Assembly: GCA_027487055.1 (NCBI GenBank)
Contig: JAIYEJ010000312.1
Span: 1 to 5,647 of the forward strand
Source of the DNA: Methylotenera sp.
GTDB taxonomy: Bacteria > Pseudomonadota > Gammaproteobacteria > Burkholderiales > Methylophilaceae
Direction: 5' to 3'
DNA length: 5,647 nucleotides
This document shows positions 1 to 5,320 of the stretch, piece after piece (the stretch's first letter is position 1; every line of letters begins with the position of its first letter). The position numbers were made by a program, and so were the translations under genes. The notes beneath the pieces are model-generated. The model saw only the letters and a list, made by a program, of their open reading frames with translations. It searched no databases and was not told the DNA's origin.

Positions 1-756
1 CAAAGCCCAATTGGCCGCACACCGCGCTCTAACCCTGCCACTTACACTGGCTTATTCACACCAATTCGCGATTTATTTGCTGGCGTTCCAGAAAGCCGCG
101 CTCGTGGCTACGGGCCTGGGCGCTACTCATTTAACGTGAAAGGTGGCCGATGCGAGGCTTGCCAAGGCGATGGCGTGATTCGCGTCGAAATGCACTTTTT
201 ACCAGACGTCTATGTGCCATGCGATGTGTGTAAGGGTCAGCGTTACAATCGCGAAACCTTGGAAATCAATTTTAAGGGTAAAAATATTCACGAAGTGCTT
301 GAAATGACGGTGGAGCAAGCGCACGATTTTTTTAAAGCCATCCCCGTGGTCGCGCGCAAATTACAAACTTTACTAGATGTGGGTTTGGGGTATATCACGC
401 TTGGCCAAAGCGCTACTACATTGAGTGGCGGAGAAGCGCAAAGGGTGAAACTATCGCTAGAGTTAAGTAAACGCGACACGGGCAGAACTTTGTATATTTT
501 AGACGAACCCACAACAGGCCTGCACTTTGCTGATATTCAATTGCTGTTAGATGTGATTCATAAATTACGTAATGCAGGCAATACCATCGTGATTATTGAG
601 CACAATTTAGATGTGATTAAAACAGCGGATTGGATTATTGATATGGGCCCAGAAGGTGGCGATGGTGGTGGAGTAGTGGTGGGCGTTGGCACACCCGAAA
701 CCCTTGCAGAAAACAAAAATAGTTACACTGGGAAATACTTAAAAAGTTTACTTTAA
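1..756 (+). CDS. uvrA: UvrABC excinuclease ATPase subunit UvrA, C-terminal part (5' end outside window)
   Basis: This is the last 251 residues of UvrA, the DNA-damage sensor of nucleotide excision repair, which dimerises, scans DNA and loads UvrB. The frame is open from base 1, so the start lies upstream; the full protein is usually about 940 residues. Visible in order: the SPIGRTPRSNPATYTG segment at the very start; a CxxC-x19-CxxC zinc-binding module (CEAC at 151-162, CDVC at 220-231); the ABC signature LSGGEAQR at 421-444; Walker B with catalytic Glu, ILDEPTTGLH, at 496-525; and the switch-histidine stretch IVIIEHNLDVIK near 586-621. The tail VGVGTPETLAENKNSYTGKYL is typical of the family. 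All motifs of the second nucleotide-binding domain present here are intact, so this is a functional gene cut only by the window edge. It converges on the DUF456 gene. Confidence 0.98.
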   Translation, partial: QSPIGRTPRSNPATYTGLFTPIRDLFAGVPESRARGYGPGRYSFNVKGGRCEACQGDGVIRVEMHFLPDVYVPCDVCKGQRYNRETLEINFKGKNIHEVLEMTVEQAHDFFKAIPVVARKLQTLLDVGLGYITLGQSATTLSGGEAQRVKLSLELSKRDTGRTLYILDEPTTGLHFADIQLLLDVIHKLRNAGNTIVIIEHNLDVIKTADWIIDMGPEGGDGGGVVVGVGTPETLAENKNSYTGKYLKSLL

Positions 757-882
757 AACAGCCATATCATACCTACCCTGGTAACCGTAAAGTTCATCAC
801 CGCTGAATATTAGCTAAAGCTGGTTATTCATGCGCGAAACCCATAAGGATAATACTTTGCAGGACATTTTTTTGATTGGCGG

Positions 883-908
883 AATTTAAGCGGATTTTAA
901 ATTTTTTT
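883..908 (+). terminator. weak AT-rich hairpin with T-run, possible uvrA terminator
   Basis: A perfect 7-bp inverted repeat, AATTTAA (883-889) and TTAAATT (897-903), encloses a 7-nt loop and runs into more T residues up to 908. The position, between convergent uvrA and the DUF456 gene, suits a terminator. The stem has no G:C pair, so it would be unstable, and it lies about 127 nt past the uvrA stop. The rest of the 160-bp gap shows no gene and no better hairpin. Rho-dependent ending is equally possible. Confidence 0.25.
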
Positions 909-916
909 AATTACGT

Positions 917-1408
917 TTAGTTGAAATAAGCGTAAGCAAAAATTGCGAGCATAACAAGCACCAATATAACTTTCAAAGCCAACGCGAGCACAAATCCTAA
1001 ACCTGCTGCAATGCCAACGGTAGTGGCTTTTGAAGTCGCTTCTTTACTCATAATTTGATATGAAATAAGTTCGCCAATAATTGCACCAATTGCAGGGCCA
1101 ACAATAACACCCACAATACCGCCCGCCAACCCAAGCAATGCGCCAATTCCTGCGCCCCAAAGTGCATATTTACTTGCGCCAAATTTTTTGGCCGTCATGA
1201 TAGGCGCTGCAAAATCAATGACCCAAGCGAATATTGCAATGGCACCAATCATCACCATCGTGAGTACTCCGACTTGATTAAACCCGCCTTGCCACGCCGC
1301 CAAAAGTAAGCCAGCAAATACAAGAGGCACGCCAGGCAACATGGGTAAAATTGTGCCAGCGATACCAATTACAACCAGTAAAATAGCGACGATTATTTGC
1401 CAGACCAT
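917..1408 (-). CDS. DUF456 family small integral membrane protein
   Basis: A 163-residue, strongly hydrophobic protein that matches my memory of the DUF456 family, whose function is not established. Diagnostic stretches are LPGVPLVFAGLLLAAW (residues 24-39), AKKFGASKYALWGAGIGALLG (about 73-93) and GPAIGAIIGEL (104-114). Likely membrane segments are about 4-22, 28-39 with 47-66, a glycine-rich pair within 83-118, and 133-160. Residues 85-114 carry glycines at close, regular spacing, as in glycine-zipper packing. No signal peptide or catalytic motif is seen. The ATG is preceded by a poor ribosome site (AGAAAG, 9 nt before the start). It lies 50 bp after mtgA on the same strand and may be the last gene of that transcript or have its own promoter. 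Placement in the inner membrane is inferred from hydrophobicity. Confidence 0.88.
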   Translation of the reverse strand: MVWQIIVAILLVVIGIAGTILPMLPGVPLVFAGLLLAAWQGGFNQVGVLTMVMIGAIAIFAWVIDFAAPIMTAKKFGASKYALWGAGIGALLGLAGGIVGVIVGPAIGAIIGELISYQIMSKEATSKATTVGIAAGLGFVLALALKVILVLVMLAIFAYAYFN

Positions 1409-1422
1409 CGTATTCGCTTTCT

Positions 1423-1450
1423 ATGTATAAGTTTGTTGTTTAAATGTATA
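1423..1450 (-). repeat. paired direct repeat TATACAT in the mtgA-DUF456 gap
   Basis: Read on the minus strand, TATACAT occurs twice (1450-1444 and 1429-1423), start to start 21 bp apart, which is two helical turns. Both copies lie in the only sizeable gap of the minus-strand cluster. They could be tandem regulator half-sites or -10-like elements for the DUF456 gene. No convincing -35 accompanies either copy, and chance is quite possible in AT-rich DNA. Confidence 0.25.
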
Positions 1451-1458
1451 GATCCAGA

Positions 1459-2190
1459 CTAAGGTAATTCCGCAAAACGCATTCTGGCTTGTATGGTTGC
1501 TGTTCTGCGATTTAGATAGCGCGTATTGCGGTGCCCATCATAAAACCTTGGGTTAGGCACCATGGCCGCCAATTTTGCTGCTTGTGTTTTACTTAAACCC
1601 GCGGCGCTGGTCTTGAAATAATGTCTGGCGGCGGCCTCTGCACCAAATACGCCGTTGCCCCATTCAATCACGTTTAAATAAATCTCTAAAATGCGGCGTT
1701 TAGTCATCATTTTTTCCAGCATAAACGTAATAATGACTTCTTCCCCTTTGCGCCACGGCGTGCGGCTAGACGATAAAAATAAATTCTTGGCAAGCTGTTG
1801 GCTTATGGTAGAACCACCAGCAACTAACTTACCTTTCTTTAAGTTTTTATCAAGTGCTTTTTCAATTCCCTCCCAATCAAAGCCTTCGTGATGTTTGAAT
1901 TTTGAGTCTTCACTTGCCACCACCGCTCGCTTGAGATGGTTTGATATTTTGTTGTAATCAACCCATTTATATTTGAGTTCTGCGTCAGGATTCTTTTCTT
2001 GCATCACCTCTAAACGCGCTTGCATAAATGCGGTAGAGTTGGGGTTGAATTTAATCCACCAACAAATATGCAAAAAAGCCCAAAGTTGAAAAAAAAGCAC
2101 AAACAATAACAACAACACAAAAAAGCGCTTAAATAGTCCTCCGATACTCAATGAAGCTTTTGGAGATTTGTAAAACAGCCAGCGTATCAA
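1459..2190 (-). CDS. mtgA: monofunctional biosynthetic peptidoglycan glycosyltransferase (GT51)
   Basis: MtgA polymerises lipid II into glycan strands at the outer face of the inner membrane, without a transpeptidase domain. The 243-residue length fits the family. A short basic N-terminus leads into one membrane anchor at about residues 23-42. The GT51 motifs follow: EDSKFKHHEGFD (94-105, catalytic Glu94), GGSTISQQLAKNLFL (125-139), RKGEE (147-151, second conserved Glu151), KRRILEIYLN (164-173) and WGNGVFGAEAAARHYF (177-192). The start is TTG at 2190-2188, which overlaps the aroE stop (TTGA). The first in-frame Met is residue 56, after the anchor, so the TTG is needed for a membrane-bound product. 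Only a weak GAGAAA precedes it, so translation is probably coupled to aroE. The aroE-mtgA order is familiar in beta-proteobacteria. Confidence 0.95.
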   Translation of the reverse strand: MIRWLFYKSPKASLSIGGLFKRFFVLLLLFVLFFQLWAFLHICWWIKFNPNSTAFMQARLEVMQEKNPDAELKYKWVDYNKISNHLKRAVVASEDSKFKHHEGFDWEGIEKALDKNLKKGKLVAGGSTISQQLAKNLFLSSSRTPWRKGEEVIITFMLEKMMTKRRILEIYLNVIEWGNGVFGAEAAARHYFKTSAAGLSKTQAAKLAAMVPNPRFYDGHRNTRYLNRRTATIQARMRFAELP

Positions 2191-3020
2191 TTGCGGTTTC
2201 TCAACATTGCTATTACAGGCGTGGTTTCTGGTCGAACTCCGCGCCAGATATAAAACGCTTGTGCAGCTTGCTCAACTAACATGCCTAAGCCATCTGCCAC
2301 TCGTGCGCCATTGGCGCGTGCTTGCGCCATAAATGGCGTTTCACGGCCATACATCATCTCGTAAGCTAAACTGTTTTTTGCAAACACAACATTCGGAATT
2401 GGTAAGGCCGCATCACTTAACCCTGTTGATGTACTATTAATAATCACATCAAATTCCATATCACCCAAGTCATCAAGCGGCACCGCCATACATACAGTGT
2501 TGCGATTGCTGGACTCGATAAGATTTGAAAGCACTTTTGCCGCTTCATTGGCTTTAGAAAAAGTACGATTAGAGATAATCACAAAACTTGGATTATTCTC
2601 AAGTAGGGATTGTAAGATACCAAACGCGGCACCGCCTGCGCCCAACAATAATATTCTAACGCCCTGCAGAGGTGTGTTTAAATTTTGTGTGACATCAGTA
2701 ATAAAACCTATGCCGTCTGTATTATGGCCTTGAATATTATTGCGCTCTAGCACAAGCGTATTTGCAGCGCGCGCAACTTGTGCAAATGGTGTGAGATGAT
2801 TGCTAAGTAAAAAAGCTTGCAACTTAAACGGCACCGTCACATTGACACCCTTGTAACCATCATCAATGAGCCTTTTAATTGTGAGCTCAAATTCATCCAA
2901 GGGCGCCAATAATGCTTGATAAGAAATATCCTGATTGGTTTGTTTTGCAAATGCCTGATGAATGAGTGGTGACTTGCTATGCGCTATTGGGTTGCCAATG
3001 ACAGCGTACTTATCTGTCAC
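2187..3020 (-). CDS. aroE: shikimate dehydrogenase (NADP+)
   Basis: AroE reduces 3-dehydroshikimate to shikimate in the chorismate pathway to aromatic amino acids and folate. The protein has 277 residues, normal for the family. The N-terminal substrate domain has GNPIAHSKSP (9-18, with Ser15 and Ser17 at the shikimate-binding positions), NVTVPFK (60-66, catalytic Lys66) and NTDGIGF (100-106, catalytic Asp102). The NADP domain has GAGGAA (127-132) and NRTFSK (151-156), whose Arg152 and Lys156 would contact the 2'-phosphate. The end carries YEMMYGRETPF (220-230) and DGLGMLVEQAAQAF (243-256). Phe133 follows the glycine loop where Escherichia coli AroE has Arg. The start is GTG, supported by GGAG 9 nt upstream and by alignment of YAVIGNP near the N-terminus. 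It begins 2 bp after the rhodanese stop. Confidence 0.97.
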   Translation of the reverse strand: MTDKYAVIGNPIAHSKSPLIHQAFAKQTNQDISYQALLAPLDEFELTIKRLIDDGYKGVNVTVPFKLQAFLLSNHLTPFAQVARAANTLVLERNNIQGHNTDGIGFITDVTQNLNTPLQGVRILLLGAGGAAFGILQSLLENNPSFVIISNRTFSKANEAAKVLSNLIESSNRNTVCMAVPLDDLGDMEFDVIINSTSTGLSDAALPIPNVVFAKNSLAYEMMYGRETPFMAQARANGARVADGLGMLVEQAAQAFYIWRGVRPETTPVIAMLRNRN

Positions 3021-3022
3021 TA

Positions 3023-3472
3023 TTAATTACTCCAAGGTAAACCAGCATGTTTCCAGCCATTGATTTGTGTGCGTTGGTTTAAACTATTCATTTCGCCTTC
3101 AAAACCTTCAAGCATGTTATATGCTTTGCTATACCCTAACTGCTGGGCTACTAAGGCTGCGTTATGGCTACGCCCACCCGTGCGGCACACAAAAATAACC
3201 GTAAGATCTTTATCTACATTTGCTTGCAGCTGTTCTGCAAACGCATTATTTGGCGACATGCCAGGATAAAATGCCCATTCTATATGCGATGCCGAAGGAA
3301 TACGTCCAACCAACTCAAGTTCAGCGCGGCTTCTCACATCAACCAAAACTGTGGCTGGGTCATGCTGCAACAAATCAAAAGCCTCTCTTGGAGTTAACTC
3401 TCCCTGATAAGGCAAGTTTTTTGCAGAAGCACGTTTAGCGGCAACTTCTAAAATTTCATTTAGCACATTCAT
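3023..3472 (-). CDS. single-domain rhodanese-like sulfurtransferase
   Basis: A 149-residue cytoplasmic protein with one rhodanese domain from about residue 26 to the end. It has the entry helix LTPREAFDLL (26-35), the VDVRSRAEL strand-turn (44-52), and the active loop CRTGGRS (96-102), which fits C-x-x-G-x-R with Cys96 as the persulfide-carrying residue. The C-terminal NMLEGFEGE (119-127) and GWKHAGLPW (139-147) are typical. The intact loop cysteine argues for real sulfur transfer; the physiological donor and acceptor cannot be read from sequence. No signal peptide is present. The ATG has a strong AGGAG 7 nt upstream. It is the first gene of the minus-strand cluster, 2 bp before aroE and divergent from glnA. 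Similar proteins are variously called GlpE- or PspE-like, but I would not give a symbol. Confidence 0.92.
   Translation of the reverse strand: MNVLNEILEVAAKRASAKNLPYQGELTPREAFDLLQHDPATVLVDVRSRAELELVGRIPSASHIEWAFYPGMSPNNAFAEQLQANVDKDLTVIFVCRTGGRSHNAALVAQQLGYSKAYNMLEGFEGEMNSLNQRTQINGWKHAGLPWSN
3030..3033 (-). promoter_or_regulatory. ribosome binding site deciding the GTG start of aroE
   Basis: GGAG on the minus strand lies inside the last codons of the rhodanese gene, 9 nt before GTG at 3020-3018. No other plausible start gives the complete YAVIGNP N-terminus, so this site supports the GTG. Its place inside the upstream gene suggests that ribosomes finishing the rhodanese gene reinitiate on aroE. 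Confidence 0.7.
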
Positions 3473-3479
3473 TAAGCAA

Positions 3480-3484
3480 CTCCT
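3480..3484 (-). promoter_or_regulatory. ribosome binding site of the rhodanese gene
   Basis: AGGAG on the minus strand, with a 7-nt spacer to the ATG at 3472-3470. It is the strongest ribosome site in the minus-strand cluster and fixes the start of the first gene. Confidence 0.8.
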
Positions 3485-3501
3485 AAATTTTACTATTTAA
3501 A

Positions 3502-3507
3502 ATTATA
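3502..3507 (-). promoter_or_regulatory. candidate -10 element for the rhodanese-aroE-mtgA transcript
   Basis: An exact TATAAT on the minus strand (3507-3502) would start transcription near 3495, giving a leader of about 23 nt with the AGGAG well placed. No good -35 hexamer is found 16-18 bp upstream, so promoter activity may need an activator or be weak. The region where a -35 would sit, about 3525-3530, directly borders the TGCAC-type elements of the glnA control region. Confidence 0.4.
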
Positions 3508-3530
3508 ACGCGAAAACTCATTAGATTATG

Positions 3531-3546
3531 TGCACTAAAATATGCA
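3531..3546. promoter_or_regulatory. possible extra NtrC-like element overlapping site 1
   Basis: TGCACTAAAATATGCA has half-sites TGCACT and TATGCA with a 4-nt spacer, one base shorter than the usual NtrC dyad, and it shares 3543-3546 with the stronger site. The TGCACT half is good and the other half matches GGTGCA at 4 of 6 bases. It is the member of the group nearest to the rhodanese promoter. Confidence 0.3.
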
Positions 3547-3559
3547 CCATTTGCGTGCA
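3543..3559. promoter_or_regulatory. NtrC binding site 1 upstream of glnA
   Basis: TGCACCATTTGCGTGCA is a 17-bp dyad with perfect TGCAC/GTGCA arms. It matches the known NtrC (GlnG) consensus TGCACC-N5-GGTGCA with a single mismatch. Its centre lies about 125 bp upstream of the predicted sigma-54 start, a normal distance for an enhancer bound by NtrC-phosphate that reaches RNA polymerase by DNA looping. Confidence 0.75.
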
Positions 3560-3572
3560 TTTTTATTTGTTA

Positions 3573-3589
3573 TGCACTTTTATGGCTCA
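3573..3589. promoter_or_regulatory. NtrC binding site 2 upstream of glnA (weaker)
   Basis: TGCACTTTTATGGCTCA keeps a good left half (TGCACT) and a partial right half (GGCTCA, 4 of 6 against GGTGCA). It starts 30 bp after site 1, close to three helical turns, so two dimers would bind on the same face of the DNA. The same spacing is known between the two strong enhancer sites of Escherichia coli glnA. Confidence 0.5.
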
Positions 3590-3649
3590 TACGATTTTTG
3601 GTTAATTTGCTAAGTTAATGACTAAAAACAAACTTTTGCTATTTTTTGC

Positions 3650-3666
3650 TGGCATAGTTCCTGCTA
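3650..3666 (+). promoter_or_regulatory. sigma-54 (RpoN) promoter of glnA
   Basis: TGGCATAGTTCCTGCTA matches the sigma-54 pattern: TGGCA at -24 and TGCT at -12, with exact GG-N10-GC spacing (GG at 3651-3652, GC at 3663-3664). The predicted start is near A3676, giving a leader of about 63 nt. The NtrC-type sites upstream make this the nitrogen-starvation promoter of glnA. I could not find a clear separate sigma-70 promoter for basal expression; TATAGT at 3681-3686 lacks a good -35. Confidence 0.8.
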
Positions 3667-3673
3667 AAATGTG

Positions 3674-3700
3674 TTACTTATATAGTTAAGTAATTTTTTT
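3674..3700 (+). other. T-tailed hairpin at the start of the glnA leader
   Basis: A perfect 7-bp inverted repeat TTACTTA (3674-3680) / TAAGTAA (3687-3693) encloses a 6-nt loop and is followed by seven T (3694-3700). It looks like a weak intrinsic terminator, or a 5'-end stem, and falls almost on the predicted sigma-54 transcript start. Each arm has only one G:C pair. It could also be an operator for an unknown repressor. Confidence 0.4.
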
Positions 3701-3727
3701 AATAACAATTTTGTCTAATCATCGCCT

Positions 3728-3733
3728 AGGAGA
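3728..3733 (+). promoter_or_regulatory. ribosome binding site of glnA
   Basis: AGGAGA ends 5 nt before the ATG at 3739. It is a strong Shine-Dalgarno match, as expected for a highly expressed gene. Confidence 0.85.
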
Positions 3734-3738
3734 TAGCA

Positions 3739-5148
3739 ATGTCAGTAGCAAAAGTAATGAAGATGGTAAAAGATAACGACATTAAATTTGTCGATTTTCG
3801 TTTTACCGATACCCGCGGTAAAGAACAACACGTAACTGTGCCTGTTTCTGCATTTAATGAAGATAAATTTACTGAGGGTCATGCTTTTGACGGCTCTTCA
3901 ATTGCTGGTTGGAAAGGTATTCAAGCATCAGACATGCAATTAATGCCAGATGCAGCAACTGCAAATATCGATCCTTTCATGGACGAGCCAACACTTATCT
4001 TAACTTGCGATGTGGTTGACCCTACAGATGGTAAAGGTTATGACCGCGACCCACGTTCTTTAGCTAAACGCGCTGAAGCTTACTTAAAATCTAGCGGTAT
4101 CGGCGATACAGCTTACTTTGGCCCAGAGCCAGAATTTTTTATTTTTGACTCTATCAACTGGTCTGTAGACATGTCTGGTAGCTCAGTAAAAATCAATTCA
4201 GAAGAGGCTGCTTGGGCATCATCTGAAAAATTTGAAGGTGGTAATACTGGTCACCGTCCAGGTATTAAAGGAGGTTATTTCCCAGTGCCACCAGTTGATT
4301 CATTACAAGACGTGCGCTCTGCAATGTGCTTAACATTAGAAGCAATGGGTGTGCCTGTTGAAGTGCATCACCATGAAGTTGCAACTGCAGGTCAATGCGA
4401 AATCGGCACAAAATTTGCCACATTGACACAACGTGCTGACTGGACACAAATTCTTAAATATGTGGTGTTAAACACAGCACATGCTTATGGTAAAACAGCG
4501 ACATTTATGCCAAAACCAATGTTTGGCGACAACGGTTCTGGTATGCACGTGCACCAATCTGTTTGGAAAGATGGAAAAAACCTCTTCGCAGGTAATGGTT
4601 ATGCGGGTTTAAGTGATTTTGCTTTGTACTACATCGGCGGCATTATCAAACATGCGCGTGCATTAAATGCAATTACAAACCCAGGCACCAACTCATATAA
4701 ACGTTTAGTTCCACATTATGAAGCACCAGTTAAATTAGCTTACTCAGCTAAAAATCGTTCTGCTGCTATCCGTATTCCATTCGTACACGGCGAAAAAGCA
4801 CGTCGTGTTGAAGCGCGTTTCCCAGATCCAATAGCTAACCCATACTTAGCATTCTCTGCATTGCTTATGGCAGGCTTAGATGGTGTACAAAACAAAATTC
4901 ACCCAGGTGAGCCAGCAACAAAAGATTTGTACCATTTACCACCAGAAGAAGATGCATTGATTCCAACCGTGTGTTCTTCATTAGAACAAGCTTTGGAATA
5001 CTTAGATAAAGATCGCGAGTTCTTAACACGTGGCGGCGTATTCTCAGAAGATTGGATTGATTCATATATTGCATTAAAAATGGAAGAAGTGACAAAAATC
5101 CGTCAAACACCACACCCAATCGAATTTAGCATGTACTATTCTTGCTAA
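3739..5148 (+). CDS. glnA: glutamine synthetase, type I (adenylylation-regulated)
   Basis: GlnA joins ammonium to glutamate using ATP and is the high-affinity entry of nitrogen into metabolism; the family forms cytoplasmic dodecamers. The 469 residues match the proteobacterial GSI-beta length. Visible are AFDGSSIAGWKGI (49-61, Asp51), GPEPEFFIFD (128-137, metal-binding Glu130 and Glu132), EVHHHEVATAGQCEIG (208-223, Glu213 and Glu221), NGSGMHVHQS (265-274, His270), NPGTNSYKRLVP (314-325), AKNRSAAIRIP (337-347, Arg340 and Arg345) and VEARFPDPIANPY (357-369, Glu358 and Arg360). KDLYHLPPEE (395-404) holds Tyr398, the site of adenylylation by GlnE in this family, so control after translation is expected. 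Numbering runs one ahead of the Escherichia coli enzyme. It has a sigma-54/NtrC promoter and its own terminator, so it is probably transcribed mainly alone. Confidence 0.98.
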   Translation: MSVAKVMKMVKDNDIKFVDFRFTDTRGKEQHVTVPVSAFNEDKFTEGHAFDGSSIAGWKGIQASDMQLMPDAATANIDPFMDEPTLILTCDVVDPTDGKGYDRDPRSLAKRAEAYLKSSGIGDTAYFGPEPEFFIFDSINWSVDMSGSSVKINSEEAAWASSEKFEGGNTGHRPGIKGGYFPVPPVDSLQDVRSAMCLTLEAMGVPVEVHHHEVATAGQCEIGTKFATLTQRADWTQILKYVVLNTAHAYGKTATFMPKPMFGDNGSGMHVHQSVWKDGKNLFAGNGYAGLSDFALYYIGGIIKHARALNAITNPGTNSYKRLVPHYEAPVKLAYSAKNRSAAIRIPFVHGEKARRVEARFPDPIANPYLAFSALLMAGLDGVQNKIHPGEPATKDLYHLPPEEDALIPTVCSSLEQALEYLDKDREFLTRGGVFSEDWIDSYIALKMEEVTKIRQTPHPIEFSMYYSC

Positions 5149-5179
5149 TTTCATACTTGGTTAGTTTTTAGCATGCACC

Positions 5180-5209
5180 AAAAAAGGGCGGCCTAGGCCG
5201 CCCTTTTTT
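5180..5209. terminator. strong, symmetrical rho-independent terminator after glnA
   Basis: The palindrome GGGCGGCCTAGGCCGCCC (5186-5203) is perfect. It can form a 7-bp pure G:C stem with a CTAG tetraloop, flanked by six A (5180-5185) and six T (5204-5209). The flanks make it an efficient terminator in both directions. It starts about 30 nt after the glnA stop and separates glnA from the DUF4124 gene. Confidence 0.95.
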
Positions 5210-5285
5210 ACTGTTTATTTAGTTGTATATACATCACTTATTTCATTTCGTACTATGGCTGTCAACCGTAATAGCCAATACTTCG

Positions 5286-5314
5286 TTGCTAACTCTAAGA
5301 GTCTCGTCTAAACT
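5286..5314 (+). promoter_or_regulatory. candidate sigma-70 promoter of the DUF4124 gene
   Basis: TTGCTA (5286-5291) and TAAACT (5309-5314) each match 4 of 6 consensus bases and are separated by the optimal 17 bp. The predicted start falls at about 5321, the A of the ATG. This would make the mRNA leaderless and would explain the lack of a ribosome site. The match is modest and the call is tentative. Confidence 0.35.
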
Positions 5315-5320
5315 ATTGGT

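Noticed and set aside
757..916. The gap between uvrA and the DUF456 gene as a site for a small gene, RNA or gene remnant.
   Set aside because: No frame with a good start and ribosome site, and no convincing RNA fold beyond the weak AT hairpin.
2497..2733. Open plus-strand frame inside aroE, 78 codons.
   Set aside because: It lies antisense to conserved aroE codons, with no ribosome site, domain or promoter.
3060..3438. Three overlapping plus-strand frames opposite the rhodanese gene.
   Set aside because: They overlap an intact, motif-complete rhodanese gene and have no recognisable protein features; they are frame shadows.
3681..3686. TATAGT as the -10 of a second, sigma-70 promoter for glnA.
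   Set aside because: The 17-bp-spaced -35 would be TTCCTG, a poor match, and the hexamer lies inside the leader hairpin loop downstream of the sigma-54 elements.
4865..5119. Open minus-strand frame inside glnA.
   Set aside because: It is the shadow of a strongly conserved gene, with no ribosome site or recognisable protein.
5232..5270. Minus-strand TTGACA near 5265 followed after 17 bp by AATAAG, a possible promoter pointing back toward the glnA terminator.
   Set aside because: The -10 is poor, and any transcript would meet the symmetrical terminator within about 30-60 nt with no gene between. Chance match is more likely.
5258..5279. Inverted repeat TGGCT/AGCCA before the DUF4124 gene, as a hairpin or operator.
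   Set aside because: Only 5-bp arms with a 12-nt loop; too weak to support a call.
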